Below, one piece after another: positions 1 to 8,455 of a DNA stretch of 64,000 nucleotides; the stretch's first letter is position 1, and every line of letters begins with the position of its first letter. The position numbers and the translations under genes were made by a program. Source of the stretch: Cognataquiflexum gelatinilyticum (GTDB lineage Bacteria > Bacteroidota > Bacteroidia > Cytophagales > Cyclobacteriaceae). The notes under the pieces are model-generated. The model was given only the letters and a program-made list of their open reading frames with translations, had not been told where the DNA came from and did not search any database. The stretch covers positions 248,001-312,000 of the forward strand of contig NZ_JANAEZ010000004.1 in NCBI RefSeq assembly GCF_024813435.1, in the 5' to 3' direction.

Positions 1-826
1 CAATCTCTCCCGAAGCGATTGTATTGTAAGTAGCATTTACTCCCAAATAAAACTTCTCAGTCAAATTAAGTCCTGAAGTCAAATCTACCTGAAATGTCTT
101 TCCTGCAGATACCTGACCAATATTTAGAGGAAAGTCCAAATCAAAAGTACCATCTTGGTCTCCATATAGGAAATTCAGGTAGGTATTTCCCATTTCTCCT
201 GCATAGCCTAATTGTGCTCCAAATGTATAACTCTCCAAATCATTGAATTCGGTCATGTCAGTGGGATTCATGATGGATGCCATGAAGGATATTTTCTCTG
301 ATAAGTCAATATTCGCCTTGATACCTGTATGAGAAAAAGGTCCATAAGAAAACATGTAAGAAGTCGAATAATTGAAGTTGGCTGTAGGGGATATCACTTC
401 ATAACCCAGGTAGGTATTAAAATTACCGAAAGTCAGGGTAACCGCATCAGTGACTGTCCAATACACGTACAATTGATTTACTATCTGAGAGCTACCTCCA
501 AATCCTCCTGTATTCATCGGAGATCTGAAAACTGCATCCTCTCCTCTTGGTCCAAAAACCAGGTCAGCTACAACACCGACTTTTTTGCCTTCATATTTGG
601 TGATCAAATTGAGCATGCCAAGCGAGAAACCCGGAAGGTTACCAAAAGATGTATTAGGTGATTGGGCAAATTCACCTTTTGTTGGTCCATTAAAATTTTT
701 GCGAAAATATACGTCTGCAGATCCTGAGAAAGACAATTTACCTTCTTCTTCCTCTTCTTCTTGGGCAATTATTGGTGCAGAAATTAACAATAATAGAAAT
801 ATTATTAGTGCATGAATATTTTTCAT
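1..826 (-). CDS. Outer-membrane beta-barrel porin-like protein (3' end outside window)
   Basis: The reading frame opens with ATG at 826 and runs off the left edge, so only the first 275 residues are visible. Residues 1-22 form a signal peptide (hydrophobic ALIIFLLLLISAPIIAQ), followed by a short acidic run of six Glu. The rest alternates polar and aromatic residues in short strands rich in Gly and Tyr (for example VYFRKNFNG, VNQLYVYWTV), as in a transmembrane beta-barrel. The style resembles the BBP2/OmpL-like porin families of Bacteroidota. It lies 127 bp downstream of the ammonium transporter on the same strand, so it may supply outer-membrane passage for the same nitrogen source; that link is inferred from position only. 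Confidence 0.7.
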   Translation of the reverse strand, partial: MKNIHALIIFLLLLISAPIIAQEEEEEEGKLSFSGSADVYFRKNFNGPTKGEFAQSPNTSFGNLPGFSLGMLNLITKYEGKKVGVVADLVFGPRGEDAVFRSPMNTGGFGGSSQIVNQLYVYWTVTDAVTLTFGNFNTYLGYEVISPTANFNYSTSYMFSYGPFSHTGIKANIDLSEKISFMASIMNPTDMTEFNDLESYTFGAQLGYAGEMGNTYLNFLYGDQDGTFDLDFPLNIGQVSAGKTFQVDLTSGLNLTEKFYLGVNATYNTIASGEI

Positions 827-865
827 TTTAGTTTTGATTATCGGTTAAACATGATTTAGCTGAAG

Positions 866-920
866 AGAACCCTGACCCAATCAGAAAGAGAGTCGCGTTT
901 TTTTCCTTGGGCAGGGTTCT
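866..920. repeat. Long inverted repeat between amt and the porin gene
   Basis: AGAACCCTG plus CCCAA (866-880, one bulged A) is complementary to TTGGG plus CAGGGTTCT (907-920), giving a stem of about 14 bp around a 26-nt loop. It sits in the 127-bp spacer between amt and the downstream porin gene. It is not followed by a clean T-run on the minus strand, so it may be a partial terminator or an mRNA-processing hairpin that sets the ratio of the two products. Confidence 0.45.
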
Positions 921-953
921 TGCTTTATATAATTGATTGTTTGGTTTTCTGAC

Positions 954-2258
954 CTATTCGTCAAAAATGATAGTATATCCTCTGATTCCGTGTTCATGTG
1001 AATCCAAACCGGATTTTTCATGTTCCTCAGAAACTCTGATTCCCACAGTAACTTTTAGGATGTAAAATATTGCAAATGCCGAGATAAATGCCATTGCCCC
1101 GCAGGCTGCAACACCGATCAATTGGGTTACAAATGAATGGTCAGGATTGGTGGAAAAAATTCCAACTGCCAAAGTACCCCAAATTCCGCAAGTAAGGTGG
1201 ACTGATACCGCGCCTACGACATCATCCAATTTCATTTTATCAAGAAAGACAGCTGAAAGAACTACCAAAATCCCGGCAATGAATCCGATTAGTAAGGCAG
1301 ATGCAGGAGTAAACACATCAGCACCTGCAGTAATTCCTACAAGTCCTGCAAGGATACCATTAAGGAGCATTCCCAAATCAAGTCTTTTGAATGCGAAATA
1401 AGCAGCGAAAAAACCACCAAGTCCTCCGGCGGTAGCACCTAAGCAAGTGATAACAAGAACAGAAGAAACCAATGCAGGATCGGCAGAAAGTACTGAACCA
1501 CCGTTGAATCCAAACCATCCAAACCAAAGTAAGAATGTTCCGATAACCGCTAATGGAATACTAGCGCCTGGCTTTGAAATGGCTTTGCCATCTATATATT
1601 TACCGATCCTTGGACCGACTAATATCACCCCTGCTAAAGCTCCCCATCCACCTACTGAGTGAACCAAAGTAGAACCCGCAAAATCATAGAATCCCATTTC
1701 ATTCAAGGCACCACCGCCCCACTTCCAACTGCCGATAAGGGGATATACTAAACCCACAAAAATCAACGTGAAAACCAAATAAGCTGAAATTTTAACCCTT
1801 TCAGCAATAGCTCCAGAAACAATTGTAGCTGCAGTTGCTGCAAACATCGCCTGAAACAAAAAATCTGTCCAATACGTGTAGCCCCCATTGGCATAACCTA
1901 CAGTACTGTCTGCATCAGCTGAGCTGAACCAAAACATACTCCATCCATCAGCATCAAATGCAAACCATCCCGGAGTCTCAAATCCAGGATACATCAGGAA
2001 AAATCCCACCAAAGCGTAGGTGAGTAATCCCAAAAGAGGAGTGATGGTGTTTTTGAACAGGATATTGACCGTGTTTTTGGCTTGGCCAAAACCGGTTTCA
2101 ACTCCCGCAAATCCCAAATGCATAATAAATACCAAAGCTGTACAGAGCATCATCCATACATTATTGGTGGTTAGGAGATTTTGTGCTAGTTCTGCCGAGA
2201 CATCTGTCACGGCCGGCACCTCGCTTACTTGAGCGATCATTGAGTTCATCAACTTCAT
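954..2258 (-). CDS. amt: Ammonium transporter Amt/MEP/Rh family
   Basis: A 434-residue inner-membrane channel for NH4+/NH3, of usual length for the family, with about eleven hydrophobic segments. Hallmarks are FGFNGGS, the LVHSVGGWGALAG segment and the VHLTCGIWG segment, the last two carrying the twin pore histidines. The N-terminal hydrophobic segment has the conserved Gly-rich LGFAGVETGFGQAKN helix. No glnK/PII gene is next to it in this window, so the usual amt-glnK pairing is absent here or lies elsewhere. A long AT-rich leader precedes it and a porin-like gene follows it. Confidence 0.95.
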   Translation of the reverse strand: MKLMNSMIAQVSEVPAVTDVSAELAQNLLTTNNVWMMLCTALVFIMHLGFAGVETGFGQAKNTVNILFKNTITPLLGLLTYALVGFFLMYPGFETPGWFAFDADGWSMFWFSSADADSTVGYANGGYTYWTDFLFQAMFAATAATIVSGAIAERVKISAYLVFTLIFVGLVYPLIGSWKWGGGALNEMGFYDFAGSTLVHSVGGWGALAGVILVGPRIGKYIDGKAISKPGASIPLAVIGTFLLWFGWFGFNGGSVLSADPALVSSVLVITCLGATAGGLGGFFAAYFAFKRLDLGMLLNGILAGLVGITAGADVFTPASALLIGFIAGILVVLSAVFLDKMKLDDVVGAVSVHLTCGIWGTLAVGIFSTNPDHSFVTQLIGVAACGAMAFISAFAIFYILKVTVGIRVSEEHEKSGLDSHEHGIRGYTIIFDE

Positions 2259-2884
2259 AGGTTTTAATTTTACAAGAACTGAATTGATAAAATTTTAAAT
2301 AGGTTTGATTACTTTGAATGGGTTAAATCTAATTACATTTTTTACAAAAAATAAAAGTTCCTGTTGTCAAAACGTTAATTATTCGATGATATAGTTGATT
2401 ATTTTATATTATTTTATTTATAATACATTAAATTATTCAATTATTATCTTATTTTTTTGTTACCATAAAATGCAGAATATTATTCTGTTAATAAAAAAAT
2501 GTTTTCCGCAATCGATACCGAAAATCATTAAATAAAAATAATATTCCTTATTAATTATTTTTATAGAATAATAATCTGAAAATAAGTAAAATTATAAAAT
2601 TTGAACTTTAACAGACTTGGTGGTATGGATTTATTACAAAAAAAAATTTAAAAAAATTTTATTTTTTTTATCAATTGGGTCTTTTTTTTACCATAAAATC
2701 AATTTTTTATATTTTTTTAGATCTAGAAGGTGTATTTCTAAACCTGTTTTTATGAATAATATACACTTTAAAAGAAAATTGGATTTTATTTAAACCAATT
2801 GATTAATAATACTATCAAAATTCAATGTTTAGCTGAAATTGAAACCATTTCAATCTGAAAATTTAAAATTTTGGAATAAAAAGC
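2259..2884. other. AT-rich gene-free leader upstream of amt
   Basis: More than 600 bases without a supportable reading frame on either strand. The stretch is very A+T rich with many A and T homopolymers and stops in all frames. It presumably contains the amt promoter and nitrogen control sites, but I could not identify a -33/-7 pair or a sigma-54-type element with confidence. Confidence 0.5.
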
Positions 2885-2921
2885 GGCAAAAAAGAAAAAA
2901 ACCTTAGAATTTCATCTAAGG
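2885..2921 (-). terminator. Intrinsic terminator of hemB
   Basis: CCTTAGA (2902-2908) pairs with TCTAAGG (2915-2921) around a 6-nt loop. Read on the minus strand the hairpin is followed by a T-rich tract (complement of 2885-2901). It lies 66 bp past the hemB stop codon. Confidence 0.75.
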
Positions 2922-2986
2922 GGTTCTGATTTTAACCTTCCTGTCTGAAAAAAGTGTATTTATAACTCTTTTTGGAAAGTGTTATT

Positions 2987-3955
2987 TTATTTGACTAAAG
3001 TCGCATACTCCTTGGCGAAATAACTCAATATCACATTGGCCCCGGCTCTTTTTATACTTAAGAGTGACTCCAACATTGCCCTTTCCCCATCAAGCCAACC
3101 TTTTTGAGATGCTGCTTTTACCATCGCATATTCCCCGCTGACATTGTAGGCAGCAATTGGAAGGTTGGAATTGTCTTTCAATAGCCTTATGATATCCAGA
3201 TAAGCCAATGCAGGTTTAACCATTAAAAAATCCGCACCTTCATTTGTGTCTAACTCAGCTTCGATCAATGCTTCTCTGTAATTGGCAGGGTCCATCTGGT
3301 AGGTTTTTTTGTCTCCCATTTTGGGTGCAGAATCCAAAGCATCCCGGAAAGGGCCGTAAAAAGCAGAGGCATATTTAGCAGTGTAAGACATAATCGACAC
3401 TTCTGTAAATCCATTTTGATCCAATACAGACCTGATATATCCTACTCTCCCATCCATCATATCAGACGGCCCCAGAATATCCGCTCCCGCCTGCGCCTGT
3501 GCCAAAGACATTTTACCCAATATTTCCAGGGTTTCATCATTTAATATCTTGCCATTTTCGACAAGTCCATCATGACCATCCGAACTATATGGATCCATTG
3601 CCACGTCCGTCATGACCACAGCTTCCGGAAATGTACTCTTGATTTTATGAATTCCTTTTAAGTAAAACGTCTCATGATTAAAACTCTCAGTAGCATACTT
3701 ATCCTTTTTATCATCGGGATAAGCAGGAAAAATATCAAATGCCATGATCCCAAGCTTCATACACGCTTCAATCTCTTCCAACATCAGATCCAAAGAAAAC
3801 CTGTATATCCCCGGCATGGAGGCAACTTCAATCTTTTGGTTGATTCCATTTAATAGAAACATCGGGAAGATAAAGTCTTTGACAGAAAGTCTTGTTTCTT
3901 CCACCATATTGCGGACACTTTGGGATTTTCTGTTTCTTCTTGGTCTTATTTGCAT
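2987..3955 (-). CDS. hemB: Porphobilinogen synthase (delta-aminolevulinate dehydratase)
   Basis: A 322-residue cytosolic enzyme of haem/tetrapyrrole synthesis that condenses two 5-aminolevulinates to porphobilinogen. Visible motifs are the Schiff-base lysine region FLMVKPALAYLD, the second active-site lysine in YTAKYASAFYGPF, and IAAYNVSGEYAM. At the metal site the segment DVAMDPYSSDGHDG has Asp/Ala where zinc-type enzymes have cysteines, so this is the non-cysteine, probably Mg-dependent class. Length is normal. It is followed by a terminator, and the HAD gene upstream is 56 bp away on the same strand. Confidence 0.95.
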   Translation of the reverse strand: MQIRPRRNRKSQSVRNMVEETRLSVKDFIFPMFLLNGINQKIEVASMPGIYRFSLDLMLEEIEACMKLGIMAFDIFPAYPDDKKDKYATESFNHETFYLKGIHKIKSTFPEAVVMTDVAMDPYSSDGHDGLVENGKILNDETLEILGKMSLAQAQAGADILGPSDMMDGRVGYIRSVLDQNGFTEVSIMSYTAKYASAFYGPFRDALDSAPKMGDKKTYQMDPANYREALIEAELDTNEGADFLMVKPALAYLDIIRLLKDNSNLPIAAYNVSGEYAMVKAASQKGWLDGERAMLESLLSIKRAGANVILSYFAKEYATLVK

Positions 3956-4011
3956 AGTATTCTGATTTTGGCAATTCTAATATAAATGTATAGAAATAAA
4001 AACCAACCTGA

Positions 4012-4665
4012 TTATCCGGTCAAAGCCAGAACTTTATTGGCATCCATCTCCCTAAAATCTTCGATATAAAGGTCACACACCGGTAACTCCGACTTGGAAT
4101 GGGAGGACAAAACACCAACCACTTTCATCCCTGCATTTTTGGCAGCGGTGACGCCAGAAAATGAATCTTCAAAAACAACACATAAATCAGGTTCGACCTG
4201 CAGGTTAAATGCTGACTTGAGGTAAACCTCCGGATCGGGTTTGTGTTTGGTTACGTCTTCGCTTGCCAAAATGGACTCCATCCTGTCCATCAGAGACAAA
4301 GTGCCGGCAATCAATTGAAGGTTGGCAAATGGAGCGGAAGTGGCTACCCCCGTCAAAAAATCATTGACTTTGAGTTGATGGAAGAAATCCTGAAAACCTG
4401 CAATAGGATCAATTTTGTCCCTGTATATTTCCCTGAAGAGGCCTTCTTTCTCATTCTCCAATTCCAACAGTTCCTCGCCGACAATTTTTCTTCCGAAAAA
4501 GTGACTCATTATATAGGAGTTACTTTTGCCGTACATATGCAGTTCAAATTCTTCCTCTGTGGGGTACATGTCTCTTTTGGCAAAAAACTTCTTGAAAGCC
4601 ATCGAATGGAATGGATTGGTATGGCAGATAACGCCATCCATATCAAAAATAACTGCTTTTTTCAT
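4012..4665 (-). CDS. HAD-superfamily hydrolase, beta-phosphoglucomutase-like
   Basis: A 217-residue protein with all HAD motifs in order: nucleophile motif FDMDGVI near residue 8, motif II VATSAP, the lysine motif KHKPDPEVY, and acidic motif VVFEDSFSGVTAAKNAG. The helical cap inserted after motif I is of subclass I, as in beta-phosphoglucomutase and phosphoglycolate phosphatase relatives. Substrate cannot be told from sequence: a sugar-phosphate phosphatase or mutase is most likely. It lies between hemB and the rocD terminator on the same strand. Confidence 0.85.
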   Translation of the reverse strand: MKKAVIFDMDGVICHTNPFHSMAFKKFFAKRDMYPTEEEFELHMYGKSNSYIMSHFFGRKIVGEELLELENEKEGLFREIYRDKIDPIAGFQDFFHQLKVNDFLTGVATSAPFANLQLIAGTLSLMDRMESILASEDVTKHKPDPEVYLKSAFNLQVEPDLCVVFEDSFSGVTAAKNAGMKVVGVLSSHSKSELPVCDLYIEDFREMDANKVLALTG

Positions 4666-4714
4666 GGATTAATAGGTTTTTATTGTATTGGCAAAGCTAA
4701 CAAAAGGACATTAA

Positions 4715-4750
4715 AAACCCTCCGGGACCGCTATTTCTCCCGGAGGGTTT
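4715..4750 (-). terminator. Strong hairpin terminator downstream of rocD
   Basis: A 13-bp perfect stem, AAACCCTCCGGGA (4715-4727) with TCCCGGAGGGTTT (4738-4750), encloses a 10-nt loop. It is 33 bp past the rocD stop. The T-run on the minus strand is short, but the GC-rich core makes termination likely. Confidence 0.75.
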
Positions 4751-4782
4751 CTATTTCAATTAATCTAAATCTGCTAAAATGT

Positions 4783-6057
4783 CTATTTTTCAAACTCTTT
4801 GACCACTTTCTCGATGATATCGCAGCAGTCGTGCAGCTGCTCTTCAGTCATGACCAAAGGCGGCGCAAAGCGGATGATGTTGCCGTGGGTGGGTTTGGCG
4901 AGGAGACCGTTGTCTTTCAAAGAGACGCACATATCCCAAGCGGTGCTGCTGTCAGGTGAGTCGTTTACCACCACAGCATTGAGTAAGCCTTTGCCTCTTA
5001 CGAGTTTGAGTATTTTGTATTTTTCTACCAAAATCTGCATTCTTTCTCGGAAGATTTTTCCGAGTTTTCGTGCATTTTGGGCTAATTTCTCATCTCTAAC
5101 CACTTCAAGCGCTGCTATGGCGACTTTCGCTCCCAAAGGATTTCCTCCAAAAGTAGATCCATGTTGACCTGGCTTGATGACATCCATGATATGATTGTCA
5201 GCCAGTACAGCTGATACAGGATAAAATCCACCGGAGATGGCTTTTCCCAAGATCAACATGTCAGGTTTTGTATAGGTGTCTTGCTTTTCGCAATGCCCTT
5301 CGCAGGTACAGTTGCCACAAACCGCCAAAAGCGAACCTGTCCTTGCGATTCCTGTCTGAATTTCATCTGCAATTAAAAGGACATTTTTAGCTTTGCAGGC
5401 CTCATATGCATTTCGGATAAAGTCTTCTGCCGGAGTATAAACTCCCGCTTCACCCTGTATCGGTTCAACCAAAAAAGCAACAACATTTTTATCTTGTAAG
5501 ACTACTTCAAGTGCAGCAATATCATTGTAAGGGATTTTTACAAAACCCGGAGTATATGGTCCAAAGTTTTTTCTGGCATTGCCATCTGAAGAAAATGAGA
5601 TGATGGTAGACGTCCTGCCATGAAAGTTATTCTCTGCAACAACAATGACAGCTTGGTTTTCCTCTACTCCTTTCTTTTCATACCCCCATTTTCTTGCGAT
5701 TTTCAACGCAGTTTCCACTCCCTCTGCACCTGTATTCATCGGAAGGACTTTTTCAAAGCCAAAGTATTCCGTGATATATTTTTCAAATGGCCCCAAAACA
5801 TCATTATAAAATGCCCTGGAAGTCAAAGTCAAAGTACCTGCCTGCTCGATCAAGGCATCTTTGATCCTTGGATGACAATGCCCCTGATTCACGGCAGAAT
5901 ATGCTGACAGGAAGTCATAGTACTTTTTACCTTCTACATCCCAAAGGTAAACACCCTCTCCTCTAGACAAGACCACCGGCAAGGGATGGTAATTGTGGGC
6001 TCCATATTTATCTTCCAAGGCAATAGCTTGGCTGCTTGAGTTTATTGTTTCAATCAT
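4783..6057 (-). CDS. rocD: Ornithine--oxo-acid aminotransferase
   Basis: A class-III PLP aminotransferase that transfers the delta-amino group of ornithine to 2-oxoglutarate, giving glutamate-5-semialdehyde. Family landmarks are DKYGAHNYHPLPVVL, the DEIQTGIARTG cofactor-Asp region, and the PLP lysine in LILGKAISGG. I prefer the ATG at 6057 (424 aa) because the conserved region begins shortly after it; an in-frame ATG at 6084 would add nine residues. Unusual: just after IARTG there is an insertion with four cysteines (CGNCTCEGHC, about residues 247-256), which could bind a metal. PruA, which uses the product, is encoded at 10387-12021. Confidence 0.93.
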   Translation of the reverse strand: MIETINSSSQAIALEDKYGAHNYHPLPVVLSRGEGVYLWDVEGKKYYDFLSAYSAVNQGHCHPRIKDALIEQAGTLTLTSRAFYNDVLGPFEKYITEYFGFEKVLPMNTGAEGVETALKIARKWGYEKKGVEENQAVIVVAENNFHGRTSTIISFSSDGNARKNFGPYTPGFVKIPYNDIAALEVVLQDKNVVAFLVEPIQGEAGVYTPAEDFIRNAYEACKAKNVLLIADEIQTGIARTGSLLAVCGNCTCEGHCEKQDTYTKPDMLILGKAISGGFYPVSAVLADNHIMDVIKPGQHGSTFGGNPLGAKVAIAALEVVRDEKLAQNARKLGKIFRERMQILVEKYKILKLVRGKGLLNAVVVNDSPDSSTAWDMCVSLKDNGLLAKPTHGNIIRFAPPLVMTEEQLHDCCDIIEKVVKEFEK

Positions 6058-6114
6058 AATATTTGTAGATTTGCTACCCATCAAGGATAAATTTCACCGC
6101 TCACAGCGATCTGG

Positions 6115-6122
6115 CAAATATA
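6115..6122 (-). promoter_or_regulatory. Putative -7 element for rocD (TATATTTG)
   Basis: Read on the minus strand this is an exact match to the Bacteroidota -7 consensus TAnnTTTG. It is 58 bp upstream of the preferred rocD ATG (6057). No good -33 TTG was found at the usual distance, so the call is tentative. Confidence 0.4.
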
Positions 6123-6145
6123 GTAAATGCCTTTAGGATTAAAGA

Positions 6146-6304
6146 ATGAATTCAAAAAAGAAGCCTGCAGAACCCATGAAGCTGATTCCGGGGGATTATT
6201 ATTTGAATGAAAAAGGTCTTATGGTATTTACAGCTCAATACCACCTGAGAAGGGGCTATTGTTGCGGCAACGGCTGCAAGCATTGTCCGTATGGGGAAAA
6301 GTGA
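6146..6304 (+). CDS. Small Cys-rich protein, DUF5522-like
   Basis: A 52-residue protein starting at ATG 6146. The N-terminal third is basic and proline-containing. The C-terminal half reads VFTAQYHLRRGYCCGNGC followed by KHCPYGEK and a stop, so four cysteines and two histidines are packed at the end. This matches the short DUF5522-type family, which I recall as widespread in Bacteroidota and unassigned. The motif suggests metal or Fe-S binding, but this is inference. It is transcribed away from rocD, with its start only 24 bp from the rocD -7 element. Confidence 0.7.
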   Translation: MNSKKKPAEPMKLIPGDYYLNEKGLMVFTAQYHLRRGYCCGNGCKHCPYGEK

Positions 6305-6534
6305 TTGGGTTATTTGGTTATTGGTTATTTAAGTTGTAGTGGTTGCATTTGTTATAATGGTTTTAATTGTTGTGAACTTCGGGCCTGCAGACATTAGAAG
6401 GTTTTCGAATCATCAGGTCTGGTTTCTTCATTTTTGACTTTTAGATTAATTTTTGAGCAATCCACTGAATACTGAGACTGGCTACTGATTGATTGCTTCT
6501 TGCTTCTTGAATCTCGCCTCTTGCTTCTCAGATG
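6305..6534. repeat. Gene-free spacer with degenerate 9-bp and 7-bp tandem arrays
   Basis: Two phased arrays fill this spacer. At 6331-6375 five consecutive 9-mers share the pattern nnGTTnnnn (AAGTTGTAG, TGGTTGCAT, TTGTTATAA, TGGTTTTAA, TTGTTGTGA). At 6493-6527 five consecutive 7-mers follow (TTGCTTC, TTGCTTC, TTGAATC, TCGCCTC, TTGCTTC), with weaker heptad phasing back to about 6460. The same pair of array types recurs at 12100-12240. No protein is supported here. Confidence 0.6.
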
Positions 6535-6572
6535 AAAATGAGAATTTTACTGAATATTTTTGGAGGTGAGTA

Positions 6573-6602
6573 TTGGTATTTCAGCTAAAAGTCCGATATT
6601 TG
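6573..6602 (+). promoter_or_regulatory. Putative promoter of the rpmB operon
   Basis: TTG at 6573-6575 and GATATTTG at 6595-6602 are separated by exactly 19 nt. This fits the Bacteroidota layout (-33 TTG, -7 TAnnTTTG) with one mismatch in the first base of the -7 element. The rpmB ATG is 45 bp downstream. Confidence 0.5.
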
Positions 6603-6646
6603 CAAACTCAATTGAAAAAACGTCTATACAATTACGATCATATATC

Positions 6647-6889
6647 ATGGCAAAAGTTTGTGACATTACCGGCAAGAGACCTCAAGTAGGTAATAATGTA
6701 TCGCATGCGAACAACAAGACCAAGCGTAAATTTTATCCAAATTTACACAAGAAAAGCTTCTACATCCCTGAGGAAGATGCTTGGATCACTTTGAAGGTTT
6801 GTACCAAAGCTTTGAGAACAATCAACAAAAAAGGAATCACTCCTGTGTTGAGAGAAGCCCAAGCAAAAGGATACGTTATCATTAAATAA
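6647..6889 (+). CDS. rpmB: 50S ribosomal protein L28
   Basis: An 80-residue large-subunit protein. MAKVCDITGKRPQVGNNVSH is the classic L28 start, so I place the ATG at 6647 and not at the upstream in-frame start at 6560, which lies before the promoter-like element. The body (KTKRKFYPNLHKKSFY) is basic, as expected. It heads the rpmB-rpmG-DUF4295-ftsY cluster typical of Bacteroidota. Confidence 0.97.
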   Translation: MAKVCDITGKRPQVGNNVSHANNKTKRKFYPNLHKKSFYIPEEDAWITLKVCTKALRTINKKGITPVLREAQAKGYVIIK

Positions 6890-6923
6890 TCAGATCAGGT
6901 TTACCATTTAAATATATACAGCG

Positions 6924-7106
6924 ATGGCTAAGAAAGGTAACAGAGTACAAGTGATCATGGAGTGCACCGAGCACAAGGCTACAGGCCTTCCAGGTACTTC
7001 AAGATACATCACTACCAAAAACCGTAAAAACACCACTACAAGACTTGAATTGAAGAAATTCAATCCTATCTTGAAGAAAATGACGGTTCACAAAGAAATT
7101 AAATAA
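6924..7106 (+). CDS. rpmG: 50S ribosomal protein L33
   Basis: A 60-residue protein with the L33 pattern VQVIMECTEHK, YITTKNRKNTT and LELKKFNP. The cysteines that form the zinc ribbon in some L33 forms are absent apart from one (MECTE), so it is the zinc-independent type. It follows rpmB by 34 bp. Confidence 0.96.
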   Translation: MAKKGNRVQVIMECTEHKATGLPGTSRYITTKNRKNTTTRLELKKFNPILKKMTVHKEIK

Positions 7107-7151
7107 TTTAGGACCTAGGTTGCTTCCGGCAACGATATAAACCTTGAAAAT

Positions 7152-7304
7152 ATGGCTAAGAAAGTAGTAGCAACCCTGAAAAAAGAAGGTGGAGTAACAT
7201 ACGCCAAAGTGATCAGAGCAATCAAATCTGAAAAAACCGGCGCTTACACCTTCAAAGAGGAAATGGTTCCGACCACGATGGTTCAGGATACCTTGAAAAA
7301 ATAA
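7152..7304 (+). CDS. DUF4295 family small basic protein
   Basis: A 50-residue protein starting MAKKVVATLKKEGG and ending MVQDTLKK. It is lysine-rich and sits between rpmG and ftsY, the invariable position of DUF4295 in Bacteroidota. Function is not established; the context and charge suggest a ribosome-associated role. It is followed at once by an intrinsic terminator. Confidence 0.9.
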   Translation: MAKKVVATLKKEGGVTYAKVIRAIKSEKTGAYTFKEEMVPTTMVQDTLKK

Positions 7305-7327
7305 TTTCATTGCACTTTTTGCAATCG

Positions 7328-7366
7328 AAAGTCCCTTCAAGTTAAGTCTTTGAAGGGACTTTTTTG
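7328..7366 (+). terminator. Intrinsic terminator of the rpmB-rpmG-DUF4295 operon
   Basis: AAAGTCCCTTCAA (7328-7340) pairs with TTGAAGGGACTTT (7350-7362) around a 9-nt loop, followed by further Ts to 7365. It begins 24 bp after the DUF4295 stop, and ftsY starts 29 bp after it. Confidence 0.85.
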
Positions 7367-7394
7367 TTATATTCGGACTTTAAAAATCACAGAC

Positions 7395-8351
7395 ATGGGA
7401 ATTTTCGGTTTCTTTTCGAAGGAAAAAAAAGAAAGCCTTGACCAAGGTTTACAAAAATCCAGCGAAAACATTTTTTCTCGGCTAAGCAAAGCAGTCGTAG
7501 GCAAATCCAAAGTAGATGAGGAAGTATTGGATGAGTTAGAAGAAATCCTTATCACTTCTGATGTAGGGGTAGATACTACCATCAAAGTCATCAGAAGAAT
7601 CGAAGAAAGGGTATCAAAGGACAAATACCTCAATACAGCCGAACTAGACGTAATCCTTAGAGAAGAGATTATGGGTCTTTTGGAAGAAAACCAAAGCACC
7701 GACCTATCAGACTTTGACCTACCTGCAGACAAAAAACCATATGTCATCATGGTAGTGGGTGTCAACGGAGTGGGCAAAACAACTACTATCAGCAAATTAG
7801 CGCACCAATTCAAACAAGCAGGAAAGTCAGTGGTTCTTGGTGCTGCGGATACATTCAGGGCGGCTGCTGTGGACCAATTGATCCTTTGGGCAAAACGTGT
7901 CGATGTACCTATCGTATCGCACGGTATGAATACTGATCCCGCTTCAGTGGCTTTTGATGCGGTAAAACAAGGGGTTGATACCAATGCAGACGTAGTGATA
8001 ATAGATACTGCAGGCAGGTTGCACACCAAAGTCAACTTGATGAACGAGCTGACCAAAATCAAAAGGGTGATGCAAAAATTCATTGACGATGCGCCGCATG
8101 AAGTTTTGCTCGTATTAGATGGATCCACAGGTCAGAATGCCTTTATCCAAGCGCAGGAATTTACCAAAGCGACTGACATCACAGCCCTTGCCATCACCAA
8201 ACTCGACGGAACTGCCAAAGGTGGCGTCGTGATCGGAATTTCAGACCAATTCAAAATCCCTGTCAAATACATTGGTGTAGGTGAAAAAATGACTGACCTT
8301 CAGGTTTTCAACAGAAAGGAATTTGTGGATTCACTTTTTAAAAAGAAGTAG
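7395..8351 (+). CDS. ftsY: Signal recognition particle receptor FtsY
   Basis: A 318-residue SRP GTPase that docks ribosome-SRP complexes at the inner membrane. It shows an N-terminal helical NG-type bundle, then G1 GVNGVGKTTTISKLA, the DTFRAAAVDQL loop, G3 DTAGR, and G4 TKLDGTAKGG. Like other Bacteroidota FtsY it has almost no acidic A domain, only a short FFSKEKKES lead. I chose ATG 7395 (MGIFGFFSKEKK); the earlier in-frame start at 7350 lies inside the terminator stem. Confidence 0.96.
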   Translation: MGIFGFFSKEKKESLDQGLQKSSENIFSRLSKAVVGKSKVDEEVLDELEEILITSDVGVDTTIKVIRRIEERVSKDKYLNTAELDVILREEIMGLLEENQSTDLSDFDLPADKKPYVIMVVGVNGVGKTTTISKLAHQFKQAGKSVVLGAADTFRAAAVDQLILWAKRVDVPIVSHGMNTDPASVAFDAVKQGVDTNADVVIIDTAGRLHTKVNLMNELTKIKRVMQKFIDDAPHEVLLVLDGSTGQNAFIQAQEFTKATDITALAITKLDGTAKGGVVIGISDQFKIPVKYIGVGEKMTDLQVFNRKEFVDSLFKKK

Positions 8352-8455
8352 CGAGAAAATCTAAGGCCTCTTTGAGTTTCTAAAAATTGGTTCCTTAATA
8401 CAAGAAAATAGGATATGAAGCAGAACCTCAAAATGTTCTATTTTAACTTGAAACA

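Noticed and set aside
329..815. Plus-strand frames at the left edge
   Set aside because: They lie opposite the barrel gene, whose signal peptide and strand pattern are clear.
2259..2884. AT-rich leader considered as a replication origin
   Set aside because: No DnaA-box cluster and no dnaA, dnaN or parAB genes in the window.
4243..4959. 238-codon open frame antisense to the HAD and rocD ends
   Set aside because: It crosses two well-supported genes and a terminator and shows no protein-like pattern.
7367..8128. 253-codon open frame antisense to ftsY
   Set aside because: Ser/Thr-rich mirror translation of a conserved GTPase gene.
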